Position numbers and translations under genes: made by a program
Part shown: positions 1 through 5,944 of the stretch, piece after piece
Layout: each line of letters starts with the position of its first letter
Position numbering within the stretch: position 1 is the first letter of the stretch
From: an uncultured Bacteroidota bacterium
GTDB lineage: Bacteria; Bacteroidota; Bacteroidia; Bacteroidales; VadinHA17
Assembly: GCA_903865465.1 (NCBI GenBank)
Contig: CAIPJU010000933.1
Span: 1-7,028, forward strand
DNA: 7,028 nt
Direction of reading: 5' to 3'
Notes under the pieces: model-generated
What the model saw: only the letters and a program-made list of their open reading frames with translations
Database searches by the model: none
Told to the model about the DNA's origin: nothing

Positions 1-34
1 CCGATCTCCCCTAGTTAATTCTTAGGGCAAATGA

Positions 35-304
35 TTAGAGTCCCTTGCTAAGTGCCGGAGCAGCTTTAAATTTAACGACTTTCTTTGCAGGAACATTCAG
101 TTTAGCACCAGTACGTGGATTACGTACAACCCTTGCACTTCTGCTGGTAACATTAAATGTACCCATACCTGGCAGCTGTATTCTCTGACCGTTTTTCATA
201 GATACTCCAAATGCTGTTACAAAAGCGTTTAATGCTTTTCCTGCATCCTTAACCGTAAGACCTGTTTCCTCAGAAATAGCAGTTACTAATTCTTTTTTTG
301 TCAT
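35..304 (-). CDS. HU family DNA-binding protein
   Basis: Encodes an 89-residue HU/IHF-fold protein, the usual length for the family (about 90). HU dimers bind and bend DNA with little sequence preference and act in nucleoid organisation, replication, repair and gene regulation. The N-terminal helices (MTKKELVTAI, residues 1-10, and SEETGLTVKDAGKALNAF) precede the conserved beta segment RIQLPGMGTF (41-50). The DNA-binding arm contains RNPRTG (61-66), whose proline (P63) is the residue that intercalates into DNA in HU/IHF proteins. The tail ends VVKFKAAPALSKGL. The frame stays open upstream of 304, but I chose ATG 304 because MTKKEL is the normal HU N-terminus and the upstream ATGs lie in or beyond the promoter candidate at 347-377. 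The start has an A-rich leader and no Shine-Dalgarno, as expected for Bacteroidota. It is monocistronic in this view and divergent from the tRNA. HU rather than IHF subunit is an inference. Confidence 0.95.
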   Translation of the reverse strand: MTKKELVTAISEETGLTVKDAGKALNAFVTAFGVSMKNGQRIQLPGMGTFNVTSRSARVVRNPRTGAKLNVPAKKVVKFKAAPALSKGL

Positions 305-346
305 GGTGATAGTTTTTAGATTAAGACCAACCGTTCTAATAAGACA

Positions 347-377
347 CAAATTTATTTTTTTTAATTTCATATGCAAA
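347..377 (-). promoter_or_regulatory. Candidate promoter of the HU gene (Bacteroidota -33/-7 type)
   Basis: On the minus strand, TAAATTTG at 354-347 matches the Bacteroidota -7 consensus TAnnTTTG exactly. TTTG at 377-374 lies 19 bp upstream, the expected -33 spacing. Transcription would start near 340, giving a 5' leader of roughly 35 nt before ATG 304. The -33 TTTG is itself the 3' half of a second exact TAAATTTG copy at 381-374. Confidence 0.6.
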
Positions 378-398
378 TTTATTTTTCCTGTTTTCCAC

Positions 399-429
399 AA
401 ATAGTGGCACTTTTAGGTCAAAATAGTGG
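399..429. repeat. Two direct copies of AAATAGTGG, 22 bp apart
   Basis: AAATAGTGG occurs at 399-407 and 421-429, and each copy is followed after three bases by TTTT. The 22-bp period is about two helical turns, so both copies face the same side of the DNA. They sit just upstream of the -33 box of the HU promoter candidate. The first copy also forms a small inverted repeat, CCAC-AAATA-GTGG (395-407). A regulator site is inference; chance in AT-rich DNA is possible. Confidence 0.35.
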
Positions 430-576
430 TTTTTTTTGATTAAAGGGAAAGTTTCTTGTAAATGTCGCAAAACCCCATGGTTCCATAGTTTGAGCTCATT
501 ATATAAGGTTTTGTGTTCATAAGCTGTTAATAAAAACGCTATAACACTGATATTCAATTATATAAATATTTTTCTC

Positions 577-624
577 AAAAAAAAACCTCAAAAAACATCA
601 AAAAACAAAAAAATACTATCTTTG
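577..624 (+). promoter_or_regulatory. Candidate tRNA-Ser promoter with upstream A-tracts
   Basis: TATCTTTG at 617-624 matches the Bacteroidota -7 box TAnnTTTG exactly and ends four bases before the tRNA. No TTG-like -33 box is visible at the usual spacing. Instead there are four A-runs (577-585, 590-595, 600-605, 607-613), the first three with centres about 10-12 bp apart. These could act like an UP element or curved DNA, as is common for strong stable-RNA promoters. The box match is seen directly; the A-tract role is inferred. Confidence 0.55.
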
Positions 625-628
625 CGGC

Positions 629-720
629 GGAGAAATGGCAGAGTGGTCGAATGCGGCGGTCTTGAAAACCGTTGATCTGTTACCACGGATCCGGGGGTTC
701 GAATCCCTCTTTCTCCGCCA
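629..720 (+). tRNA. tRNA-Ser (anticodon UGA)
   Basis: A complete 92-nt type II tRNA. The acceptor stem GGAGAAA (629-635) pairs with TTTCTCC (710-716), followed by discriminator G717 and encoded CCA (718-720). The anticodon stem CGGT/ACCG encloses the loop CTTGAAA with anticodon TGA at 663-665, which reads UCA serine codons. The long variable arm typical of tRNA-Ser has a 6-bp stem, GATCTG (674-679) with CGGATC (686-691). The T arm pairs GGGGG (693-697) with CCCTC (705-709), including one G-U pair, around the loop TTCGAAT. All helices are intact, so it should be functional. Confidence 0.97.
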
Positions 721-729
721 TTATTTAAG

Positions 730-769
730 AAATCCCGTTGCTAATCAGAAGGTTATAACGGGATTTTTT
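730..769 (+). terminator. Intrinsic terminator after tRNA-Ser
   Basis: AAATCCCGTT (730-739) pairs perfectly with AACGGGATTT (757-766) in a 10-bp stem with a 17-nt loop. It runs into a tract of six T residues (764-769). It lies 10 bp after the tRNA CCA end and isolates the tRNA from the hyp operon. The matching A-run is short on the other strand, so it is best read as a plus-strand terminator. Confidence 0.85.
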
Positions 770-825
770 AATTTGCCCGTTTGGAACAACTTGTTAGTCT
801 TGTAAAACATTAATCAACAGATTTG

Positions 826-854
826 TAGCTTCGATTTCAAACTGTCAGAAGCTA
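826..854. repeat. 7-bp perfect inverted repeat in the hypF leader
   Basis: TAGCTTC (826-832) and GAAGCTA (848-854) are exact reverse complements separated by 15 bases. No T-tract follows, so it is not an intrinsic terminator. If transcription starts at the upstream promoter candidate, it would form a hairpin in the leader RNA. If transcription starts near 893, it would be a possible operator. Function is unknown. Confidence 0.3.
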
Positions 855-947
855 AAGAACCTCACCTTTATGAAAGAGCATATGTTTGAACTACTTGCAT
901 ACAGACATCCCATCATAAAGAAATATCAATAAATTTACAGATATCAT

Positions 948-952
948 AAGGA
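948..952 (+). promoter_or_regulatory. Shine-Dalgarno of hypF, supports TTG start
   Basis: AAGGA at 948-952 is followed by 7 bases and then TTG at 960. This fixes the hypF start, because no in-frame ATG or GTG lies between the upstream in-frame stop TAA (930-932) and the acylphosphatase motif. Confidence 0.6.
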
Positions 953-959
953 CTTTGTT

Positions 960-3242
960 TTGGAAAAGATATCATTGAGTATTACGGTAAGCGGACTGGT
1001 GCAGGGTGTTGGATTCCGTCCTTTCATTTACAGGAAGGCAGTTCAGTCAGGTCTGACCGGATGGGTTCAAAATACGAATGCAAACGTTAGGATTGAAGTA
1101 ACAGGAAGCCGTGAAAAGCTTGATAACTTTATCAGTTCCATTGAAAGAGATGTCCCATCTGCAGCCGCAATCGAAAAGATTATCTATTCCGAAATCAAGC
1201 TTGTCGCTTACACATCATTTTCAATCAGGGAAAGCAATAATGTTTCTGATGATGTAACCGAAATAAGTCCCGATATAGCGGTCTGCATCGATTGCCTTGA
1301 AGATATGAAACAGCAGCCACACCGTGAGGCTTATGCATTTATCAACTGCACAAACTGTGGTCCAAGGTTTACAATAATAGAAAATCTGCCTTTTGACAGG
1401 TCAGAAACAACCATGAAGTCATTTGAGATGTGTCCCGTATGCAGAAAAGAGTATGATAATGTCACCGACAGAAGGTTCCATGCCCAGCCCATTGCATGCA
1501 ATAATTGCGGTCCTGAATATGAGATTATTACCCGGAATGGATCCTCTTCAAAAGACATTTTCTCTATTATAAGGCAGGTCGCAGATATTATCGGCTCTGG
1601 CGGAGTTGTCCTTATCAAAGGTTTGGGAGGAATGCACCTTGCCTGTGATGCATTCAATGATGCGGCAATAAATAAACTCCGGCTGGCAAAAAAACGTGAT
1701 GGGAAACCCTTTGCGGTCATGTTTCGCAATATTGATTTACTCAGGATGTACACTGAAATTGATTCCGCGAGCGAACAATCTTTGATTTCGTGGAAAAGAC
1801 CAATAGTACTCCTCGAAAAGAAAGAAACAAGCCCGTTACCTCCTCTATCCCATATTCTTAATTCCGGACTGAACCTGATTGGGGCAATGCTTCCATATAT
1901 GCCTTTTCATCACCTGCTCATGGAAAGTCTCTGCACTCCGGCTATTGTTCTGACGAGCGGCAATTTTCACAATGAACCGATAATCATTGATAATGAACTT
2001 GCCAGGAAACAATTCTTATCATCCACCGATGCTCTTGTTCTGCATAACCGCGAGATCTACAACCGGACAGATGATTCAGTTACGCGAATTATCGCCGGGA
2101 AAGAAAGGATATTCCGGCGATCACGCGGATACGTACCAGCCCCGATCATAACCGGGCTAAATACCGAAGGGATACTTGCATTCGGTGCTGAACTGACAAA
2201 TTGTTTCTGCGCAGGAAAAGGGAATAAGGCCTATCTGAGTCAGCATATTGGCGATCTCCAGGGGTTCGGGACAACTGAGTTCTATGAAGAGACTATTTCA
2301 AGGTTCATCAAACTTTTCAGGATAAAACCTTCGCTGGTAGCTGTTGATATGCATCCCGACTACATATCCTCGAAGAGTGGGTTTAGTTACAATTCATTGC
2401 CAGTTGTCATGGTTCAGCATCACCATGCCCATATTGCTTCATGCATGGCTGAACATGCTCTCGACGAAAAAGTTATAGGAGTGGCATTTGACGGAACAGG
2501 ATTTGGAACCGATGGCAATATATGGGGAAGCGAGTTTCTTGTCTGCGATATGATTGATTTTGAACGTATTACTCATTTTGATTATATTCCCCTGCCCGGA
2601 GGCGATACTGCTATTGAAGAACCCTGGAGAATAGCCGTTTCATGGTTGTACAAAGTATTTGGCAAAAGTTTCACCAGTTTCAACCTTCCTCTTTTGAAGG
2701 TAGCAGGTAAGGAGAGGTATGAAATAATTATCAGAATGATTGATAAGAAAATAAACTCTCCCCTGACATCAGGAGCTGGCAGGTTGTTTGATGCAGTCGC
2801 CTCTCTTGCCGATATCGTGCATTTTTCCTCCTTCCAGTCTGAAGGGCCCATGCGCCTCGAGTCGCTCGTAAGATCAGGTATTAAGGGGAGTTACCCCTAT
2901 TCATCCCGGCAAACTATCTGCCTTGATGAGCTGATAAAGGCAATTGTTGATGATGTACTTAAAGGAGAAGAAAAGGTGACAATTGCAACTAAACTGCATA
3001 ACACGATTATATTGATTATATTTGATATTGTAAGTGCGATACGTAAAGATAAAGGCATAAACAAAGTGGTATTGTCAGGCGGTGTATTTCAGAATAAATA
3101 CCTTCTGGAAGGCATAACGGATCTGCTTACCAAAAATGATTTTGAACTGTATTCAAATAGATCAGTCCCTGCCAACGACGGCGGCATAGCCCTGGGTCAG
3201 CTGGCAGTGGCATCAAAAAGGAGAGAAATGAAATGTGTTTAG
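960..3242 (+). CDS. hypF: Carbamoyltransferase HypF, [NiFe]-hydrogenase maturation
   Basis: A 760-residue cytoplasmic enzyme of normal length and complete domain order. It converts carbamoyl phosphate and ATP to carbamoyl-adenylate and passes the carbamoyl group to the C-terminal cysteine of HypE, the source of the cyanide ligands. The N-terminal acylphosphatase domain (about 1-90) has VQGVGFRPF with R20 and the catalytic asparagine N38. Two zinc fingers follow, built from four CxxC pairs (C109/C112, C130/C133, C158/C161, C180/C183), including DRRFHAQPIAC. The YrdC-like domain (about 200-390) shows KRDGKP (245-250) and TSGN (332-335). The Kae1-like C-terminal domain has HHHAH (487-491), DGTGFG (511-516), SGGVFQN (706-712) and PANDGG (737-742). 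The start is TTG with AAGGA seven bases upstream. It is the first gene of the hyp operon, and its last 10 bases overlap hypC, suggesting translational coupling. Confidence 0.97.
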   Translation: MEKISLSITVSGLVQGVGFRPFIYRKAVQSGLTGWVQNTNANVRIEVTGSREKLDNFISSIERDVPSAAAIEKIIYSEIKLVAYTSFSIRESNNVSDDVTEISPDIAVCIDCLEDMKQQPHREAYAFINCTNCGPRFTIIENLPFDRSETTMKSFEMCPVCRKEYDNVTDRRFHAQPIACNNCGPEYEIITRNGSSSKDIFSIIRQVADIIGSGGVVLIKGLGGMHLACDAFNDAAINKLRLAKKRDGKPFAVMFRNIDLLRMYTEIDSASEQSLISWKRPIVLLEKKETSPLPPLSHILNSGLNLIGAMLPYMPFHHLLMESLCTPAIVLTSGNFHNEPIIIDNELARKQFLSSTDALVLHNREIYNRTDDSVTRIIAGKERIFRRSRGYVPAPIITGLNTEGILAFGAELTNCFCAGKGNKAYLSQHIGDLQGFGTTEFYEETISRFIKLFRIKPSLVAVDMHPDYISSKSGFSYNSLPVVMVQHHHAHIASCMAEHALDEKVIGVAFDGTGFGTDGNIWGSEFLVCDMIDFERITHFDYIPLPGGDTAIEEPWRIAVSWLYKVFGKSFTSFNLPLLKVAGKERYEIIIRMIDKKINSPLTSGAGRLFDAVASLADIVHFSSFQSEGPMRLESLVRSGIKGSYPYSSRQTICLDELIKAIVDDVLKGEEKVTIATKLHNTIILIIFDIVSAIRKDKGINKVVLSGGVFQNKYLLEGITDLLTKNDFELYSNRSVPANDGGIALGQLAVASKRREMKCV
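3219..3223 (+). promoter_or_regulatory. Shine-Dalgarno of hypC within the end of hypF
   Basis: AGGAG at 3219-3223 lies 9 bases before the hypC ATG (3233), inside the hypF coding sequence. It supports the hypC start, which also begins with the obligatory MC. Confidence 0.55.
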
Positions 3243-3457
3243 CGATACCTGCAAAAGTGATAAGTGTCAGTGGCTCGAGTGCAGTTGTTTCAATAGAAGA
3301 TGTTGAATATACAGCCAGCCTGCTTTTAGTTGATGATGTAAACCCGGGAGATTTTATAATGTTACATGCCGGTTTTGCCATAGAAAAAGTCGACCCTGAA
3401 GATGCTGCTGAGACCCTCAGACTATTGAATGAAATGGGACAAGATACTCCTAACTGA
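3233..3457 (+). CDS. hypC: Hydrogenase assembly chaperone HypC/HybG
   Basis: A 74-residue chaperone, slightly shorter than the common 75-95. With HypD it forms the scaffold on which the Fe(CN)2(CO) unit is built, and it then escorts the iron to the hydrogenase large-subunit precursor. The sequence starts MCLAIPAKV, the family signature. Its second residue C2, exposed after Met removal, binds HypD and the large subunit. The PGD-FIMLHAGFAI segment (38-50) with H45 is the second conserved block. A short charged helix ends the protein. It starts inside hypF (10-bp overlap) and hypD begins 8 bp after its stop. Only one hypC copy is present in the window, so whether a second HybG-type chaperone exists elsewhere cannot be seen. 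Confidence 0.97.
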   Translation: MCLAIPAKVISVSGSSAVVSIEDVEYTASLLLVDDVNPGDFIMLHAGFAIEKVDPEDAAETLRLLNEMGQDTPN

Positions 3458-3465
3458 TTCAAAAT

Positions 3466-4545
3466 ATGAAATATGTTGATGAATACAGGAAGAAAGATCT
3501 TATCCTGTCAATTGCTGAAAAAATAAAAAAGGCAAGCGACAGGGAGATGGTCCTTATGGAGGTCTGCGGCGGCCATACGATGGCAATCCACAGGTTCGGA
3601 CTGAACTCCTTGCTTCCTCCCAATATCAAGCTTATTTCAGGTCCCGGCTGCCCTGTTTGCGTCTCCGACCAGCGCTTTATTGATACAGCAATAGCATTCG
3701 GCCGTCTTCCCGGGATAATTATCGCAACTTACGGTGACCTCATAAGGGTTCCTGGTTCTGTATCATCACTTGAAAAAGAGAGGGCAAAAGGAAGCGATAT
3801 CAGGATAATTTATTCTGTTCTCGAAGCACTCGAAATAGCCCGTCAAAACCGGGATAAAAAGGTTGTATTTCCCGGCATTGGATTTGAAACAACAGCGCCG
3901 GCAACAGCTGCTGCGGTAATACAGTCAAGGCAGGATAAGATCTTCAATTTTTTTGTCTTAAGTGGACATAAAGTTATGCCTCCTGTAATGAAAACGCTTG
4001 TCGAAGAGGGAGTCAGAATTGACGGTTTTATTGCTCCCGGTCATGTTACTGCAATCACAGGAACATCCATATATGAGGAGCTGGCTTCAATCTACAAATT
4101 GGGTGTTGTTGTTTCGGGTTTTGAACCTGTCGATATGATGCAGTCGGTGCTGATGCTAGCCAGCCAGATAGAAAAGGGAAAACCAGCTGTTGAGGTGCAG
4201 TACAGGCGAGTTGTGAACGAGACGGGAAATAAAGTTGCCCAAAACCTTATGAAAGAGGTATTTGAATACAGAGACGACAGATGGCGGGGGATTGGGATGA
4301 TAAGGGAGAGCGGATTAAAGATTGCTGACCATCTTTCTAAATTTGATGCTGAGAAGCAGATTGAAGTTAATGTGGGTGAATCGTTTGAACCAAAAGGATG
4401 TATATGCGGACTTATCCTCAGGGGACTTAAAACCCCGGTCGACTGCCCGCTGTTCGCTCGAAAATGCACTCCTACCGACCCTGTGGGAGCCTGCATGGTG
4501 TCGGGCGAAGGTACCTGTGCAACTTATTACAAATACCGATCATGA
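3466..4545 (+). CDS. hypD: Hydrogenase maturation iron-sulfur protein HypD
   Basis: A 359-residue [4Fe-4S] protein of usual length. It is the partner of HypC and the site where cyanide from HypE is transferred to iron. The N-terminal motif EVCGGHTMAIHRFGL (32-46) supplies C34 and H36. GPGCPVC (59-65) supplies C62 and C65. These are the conserved iron-binding and redox cysteines of the family. The C-terminal cysteine-rich part has C312, C314, C327, C334, C343 and C351, which include the ligands of the iron-sulfur cluster. SGHKVMPP and GFIAPGHVTAITG are further conserved HypD segments. ATG 3466 is 8 bp after hypC and has no Shine-Dalgarno. The stop overlaps the hypE start in an ATGA junction. 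No key residue is missing. Confidence 0.97.
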   Translation: MKYVDEYRKKDLILSIAEKIKKASDREMVLMEVCGGHTMAIHRFGLNSLLPPNIKLISGPGCPVCVSDQRFIDTAIAFGRLPGIIIATYGDLIRVPGSVSSLEKERAKGSDIRIIYSVLEALEIARQNRDKKVVFPGIGFETTAPATAAAVIQSRQDKIFNFFVLSGHKVMPPVMKTLVEEGVRIDGFIAPGHVTAITGTSIYEELASIYKLGVVVSGFEPVDMMQSVLMLASQIEKGKPAVEVQYRRVVNETGNKVAQNLMKEVFEYRDDRWRGIGMIRESGLKIADHLSKFDAEKQIEVNVGESFEPKGCICGLILRGLKTPVDCPLFARKCTPTDPVGACMVSGEGTCATYYKYRS

Positions 4546-5561
4546 ATCAGACTAAAGGGAATATAATGCTCGGACACGGCAGTGGCGGAAAGATGATGCA
4601 CGACCTGATTGAGAATGTATTTATCAAAAAATTCAATAACAATATATTAACCGATCAGACTGATTCAGCAATATTAAATTCCGATTTGGACAATATTGCC
4701 TTTACCACCGATTCGTTTGTTATAGATCCTGTTGTCTTTCCTGGTGGAAATATCGGAAAACTGGCGGTTTGCGGCACAGTAAATGATCTTGCAGTATCGG
4801 GTGCAATACCGGCTTACCTGAGTGTATCCTTCATAATTGAGGAGGGTTTTCCCGTTGAAGAACTGGAAAAAATAGCAGAATCATTGGCTGCAGAGGCTCA
4901 AAAAGCCGGCGTCTCTGTTGTAACCGGCGACACAAAAATTGTCAATAAGGGCAAATGCGACAAATTGTTTATAAATACTTCAGGAATTGGCTTTATCAGG
5001 AAAGAGAACATATCCATTGGTAAAGGATCAAAAGTTGCTCCCGGTGATTTTATCATAATCAATGGGACCATAGGAGATCATGGGATGGCAGTTCTGAATG
5101 CACGGGAGTCTTTTAATTTCACGATACATATTGAATCAGACTGTGCCTCGCTTAATCACCTAATAAAGAAAGTCACCGACAAACACGAGGTTAAGTTTAT
5201 GCGTGATCCAACCCGGGGAGGAGTTGCTGCGGTACTAAATGAGCTTGCCCTGAAGACCGGATTCGGAATTGAAATTGAAGAGGATGCGCTTCCCATTAAG
5301 AAGGGCGTAAAAGCAATGTGTGAACTACTTGGGTTTGACCCTCTTCATATTGCCAATGAGGGAAAAGTTATTATGGTGGTTCCTGAAAGTGATGTGCAGT
5401 CTGTCCTTGAAATTCTGAAAAATGACACACTGGGAATGGAAAGCAGTGCAATTGGAAGAATTGTCACGGAACATCAGGGAAGGGTTGTTCTCAGGAACCA
5501 GACCGGCGGCAGCAGGATTATAGATACTTTGTCAGGCGATCAGTTGCCCCGAATTTGTTAA
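4542..5561 (+). CDS. hypE: Carbamoyl dehydratase HypE
   Basis: A 339-residue member of the PurM/SelD-like ATP-binding superfamily. HypE accepts a carbamoyl group from HypF on its C-terminal cysteine, dehydrates it with ATP to a thiocyanate and hands the cyanide to the HypC-HypD iron. The chain ends PRIC with the catalytic C339 as last residue, the family hallmark. The N-terminal GHGSGGKMMHDLI (11-23), TTDSFVIDP (55-63), VCGTVNDLAVSGA (76-88), VVTGDTK (126-132) and DPTRGGVAAVLNEL (222-235) are the conserved ATP-binding and core motifs. The frame is open further upstream into hypD, but ATG 4542 gives a 4-bp ATGA overlap with the hypD stop and a normal length. M9 (ATG 4566), directly before LGHGSGG, is the only serious alternative. 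hypA follows after 10 bp. Confidence 0.97.
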   Translation: MNQTKGNIMLGHGSGGKMMHDLIENVFIKKFNNNILTDQTDSAILNSDLDNIAFTTDSFVIDPVVFPGGNIGKLAVCGTVNDLAVSGAIPAYLSVSFIIEEGFPVEELEKIAESLAAEAQKAGVSVVTGDTKIVNKGKCDKLFINTSGIGFIRKENISIGKGSKVAPGDFIIINGTIGDHGMAVLNARESFNFTIHIESDCASLNHLIKKVTDKHEVKFMRDPTRGGVAAVLNELALKTGFGIEIEEDALPIKKGVKAMCELLGFDPLHIANEGKVIMVVPESDVQSVLEILKNDTLGMESSAIGRIVTEHQGRVVLRNQTGGSRIIDTLSGDQLPRIC

Positions 5562-5571
5562 TATTACTGTA

Positions 5572-5919
5572 ATGCATGAGTTCTCGCTGGCTTCAGAAGT
5601 AATGAGTATAGCCTTGAATGAGGCAGAAAAGCATAATGCCATTTGGGTTAGTGAAATCACAATTGAAGTTGGAAGTTTAAGCGGAGTTGAAGCGGATGCT
5701 TTTGAGTCGGCACTCTCTCTTCTTGCAGAAGGATCAATAGTTGAAAAATCAGGAATTAAAATACTAAGAATAAATGGGATGGGGTTCTGTGACGGTTGTA
5801 ATGCTGAATTTGAGATGACTCAACGAATGGAATTTTGCCCGGAATGCAACTCTTTTCCCTCTGTGATTAAAGGGGGGAATGAATTCAGGCTTACTTCCCT
5901 GGTAATTGAGGAACAATAA
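5572..5919 (+). CDS. hypA: Nickel metallochaperone HypA
   Basis: A 115-residue nickel-delivery protein of typical length (113-120). HypA takes nickel, exchanges it with HypB and inserts it into the hydrogenase large subunit after the iron centre is in place. It begins MHEFSLA, and the N-terminal amine with H2 forms the nickel site in the family. The structural zinc site is provided by two CxxC pairs, C73/C76 and C89/C92. EVGSLSGVEADAF (32-44) is the conserved alpha/beta segment. ATG 5572 lies 10 bp after the hypE stop without a Shine-Dalgarno, so it is probably translated by coupling. Its paralogue HybF has the same fold and cannot be excluded by sequence alone, but the hyp operon context favours HypA. 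Confidence 0.97.
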   Translation: MHEFSLASEVMSIALNEAEKHNAIWVSEITIEVGSLSGVEADAFESALSLLAEGSIVEKSGIKILRINGMGFCDGCNAEFEMTQRMEFCPECNSFPSVIKGGNEFRLTSLVIEEQ

Positions 5920-5944
5920 ATTGTAAGACATAAAAATCAAACAT

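Larger units (their letters stand above)
305..628. other. Divergent intergenic region between HU gene and tRNA-Ser
   Basis: This 324-bp stretch is very AT-rich and I see no supportable gene in it. Next to the HU gene it holds the HU promoter candidate. It also carries a direct repeat AAATAGTGG (399-407 and 421-429) beyond that promoter, and phased A-tracts (577-613) plus a -7 box (617-624) in front of the tRNA. A 73-codon minus-strand frame (557-336) runs through it, but it has AT-driven composition, overlaps the HU promoter and has no recognisable motif. Confidence 0.7.
770..959 (+). other. Upstream/leader region of the hyp operon
   Basis: No established gene is seen here. Two weak promoter candidates are visible. 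One is TTTG (772-775), 19 bp, then TAGTCTTG (795-802), with good spacing but one mismatch in the -7 box. The other is TATGTTTG (881-888), an exact -7 match without a -33 box. Also present are a short palindrome AACAA-C-TTGTT (785-795), an inverted repeat TAGCTTC (826-832)/GAAGCTA (848-854), and a 20-codon ORF from ATG 870 to TAA 932. None is decisive. Confidence 0.4.

Noticed and set aside
8..28. Hairpin CCCTA/TAGGG after the HU stop as terminator
   Set aside because: The stem is only 5-6 bp and no T-tract follows on the minus strand within the window, so it is too weak to call.
305..400. N-terminal extension of the HU reading frame, giving a 121-residue protein
   Set aside because: The extension is Lys/Leu-rich without family similarity. 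The canonical HU start MTKKEL is at 304, and the upstream ATGs lie within or upstream of the promoter boxes.
336..557. 73-codon minus-strand ORF upstream of the HU gene
   Set aside because: Its composition follows the AT-rich DNA, it has no motif, and it overlaps the HU promoter and the repeat. No coding support.
629..720. tRNA-Ser as an attachment site of an integrated element
   Set aside because: No integrase, no second copy of the tRNA 3' end and no foreign-looking genes follow. A normal terminator and a housekeeping-type operon follow instead.
870..932. 20-codon ORF (MKEHMF...KKYQ) as a definite leader peptide gene
   Set aside because: It has no Shine-Dalgarno, no homology I recognise and no regulatory codon run. 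Kept only as part of the leader-region finding.
1331..1753. 140-codon minus-strand ORF inside hypF
   Set aside because: Antisense shadow of the conserved zinc-finger and YrdC regions of hypF, with no motifs of its own.
2582..2851. 89-codon minus-strand ORF inside hypF
   Set aside because: Antisense shadow of the conserved Kae1-like domain.
3127..3462. 111-codon minus-strand ORF across the hypF/hypC junction
   Set aside because: It covers the whole of hypC, a well-conserved gene, on the opposite strand. No start context or family features.
4092..4496. 134-codon minus-strand ORF inside hypD, and a 77-codon plus-strand frame at 4322-4555
   Set aside because: Both lie within hypD, whose cysteine-rich C-terminus is unmistakable in its own frame.
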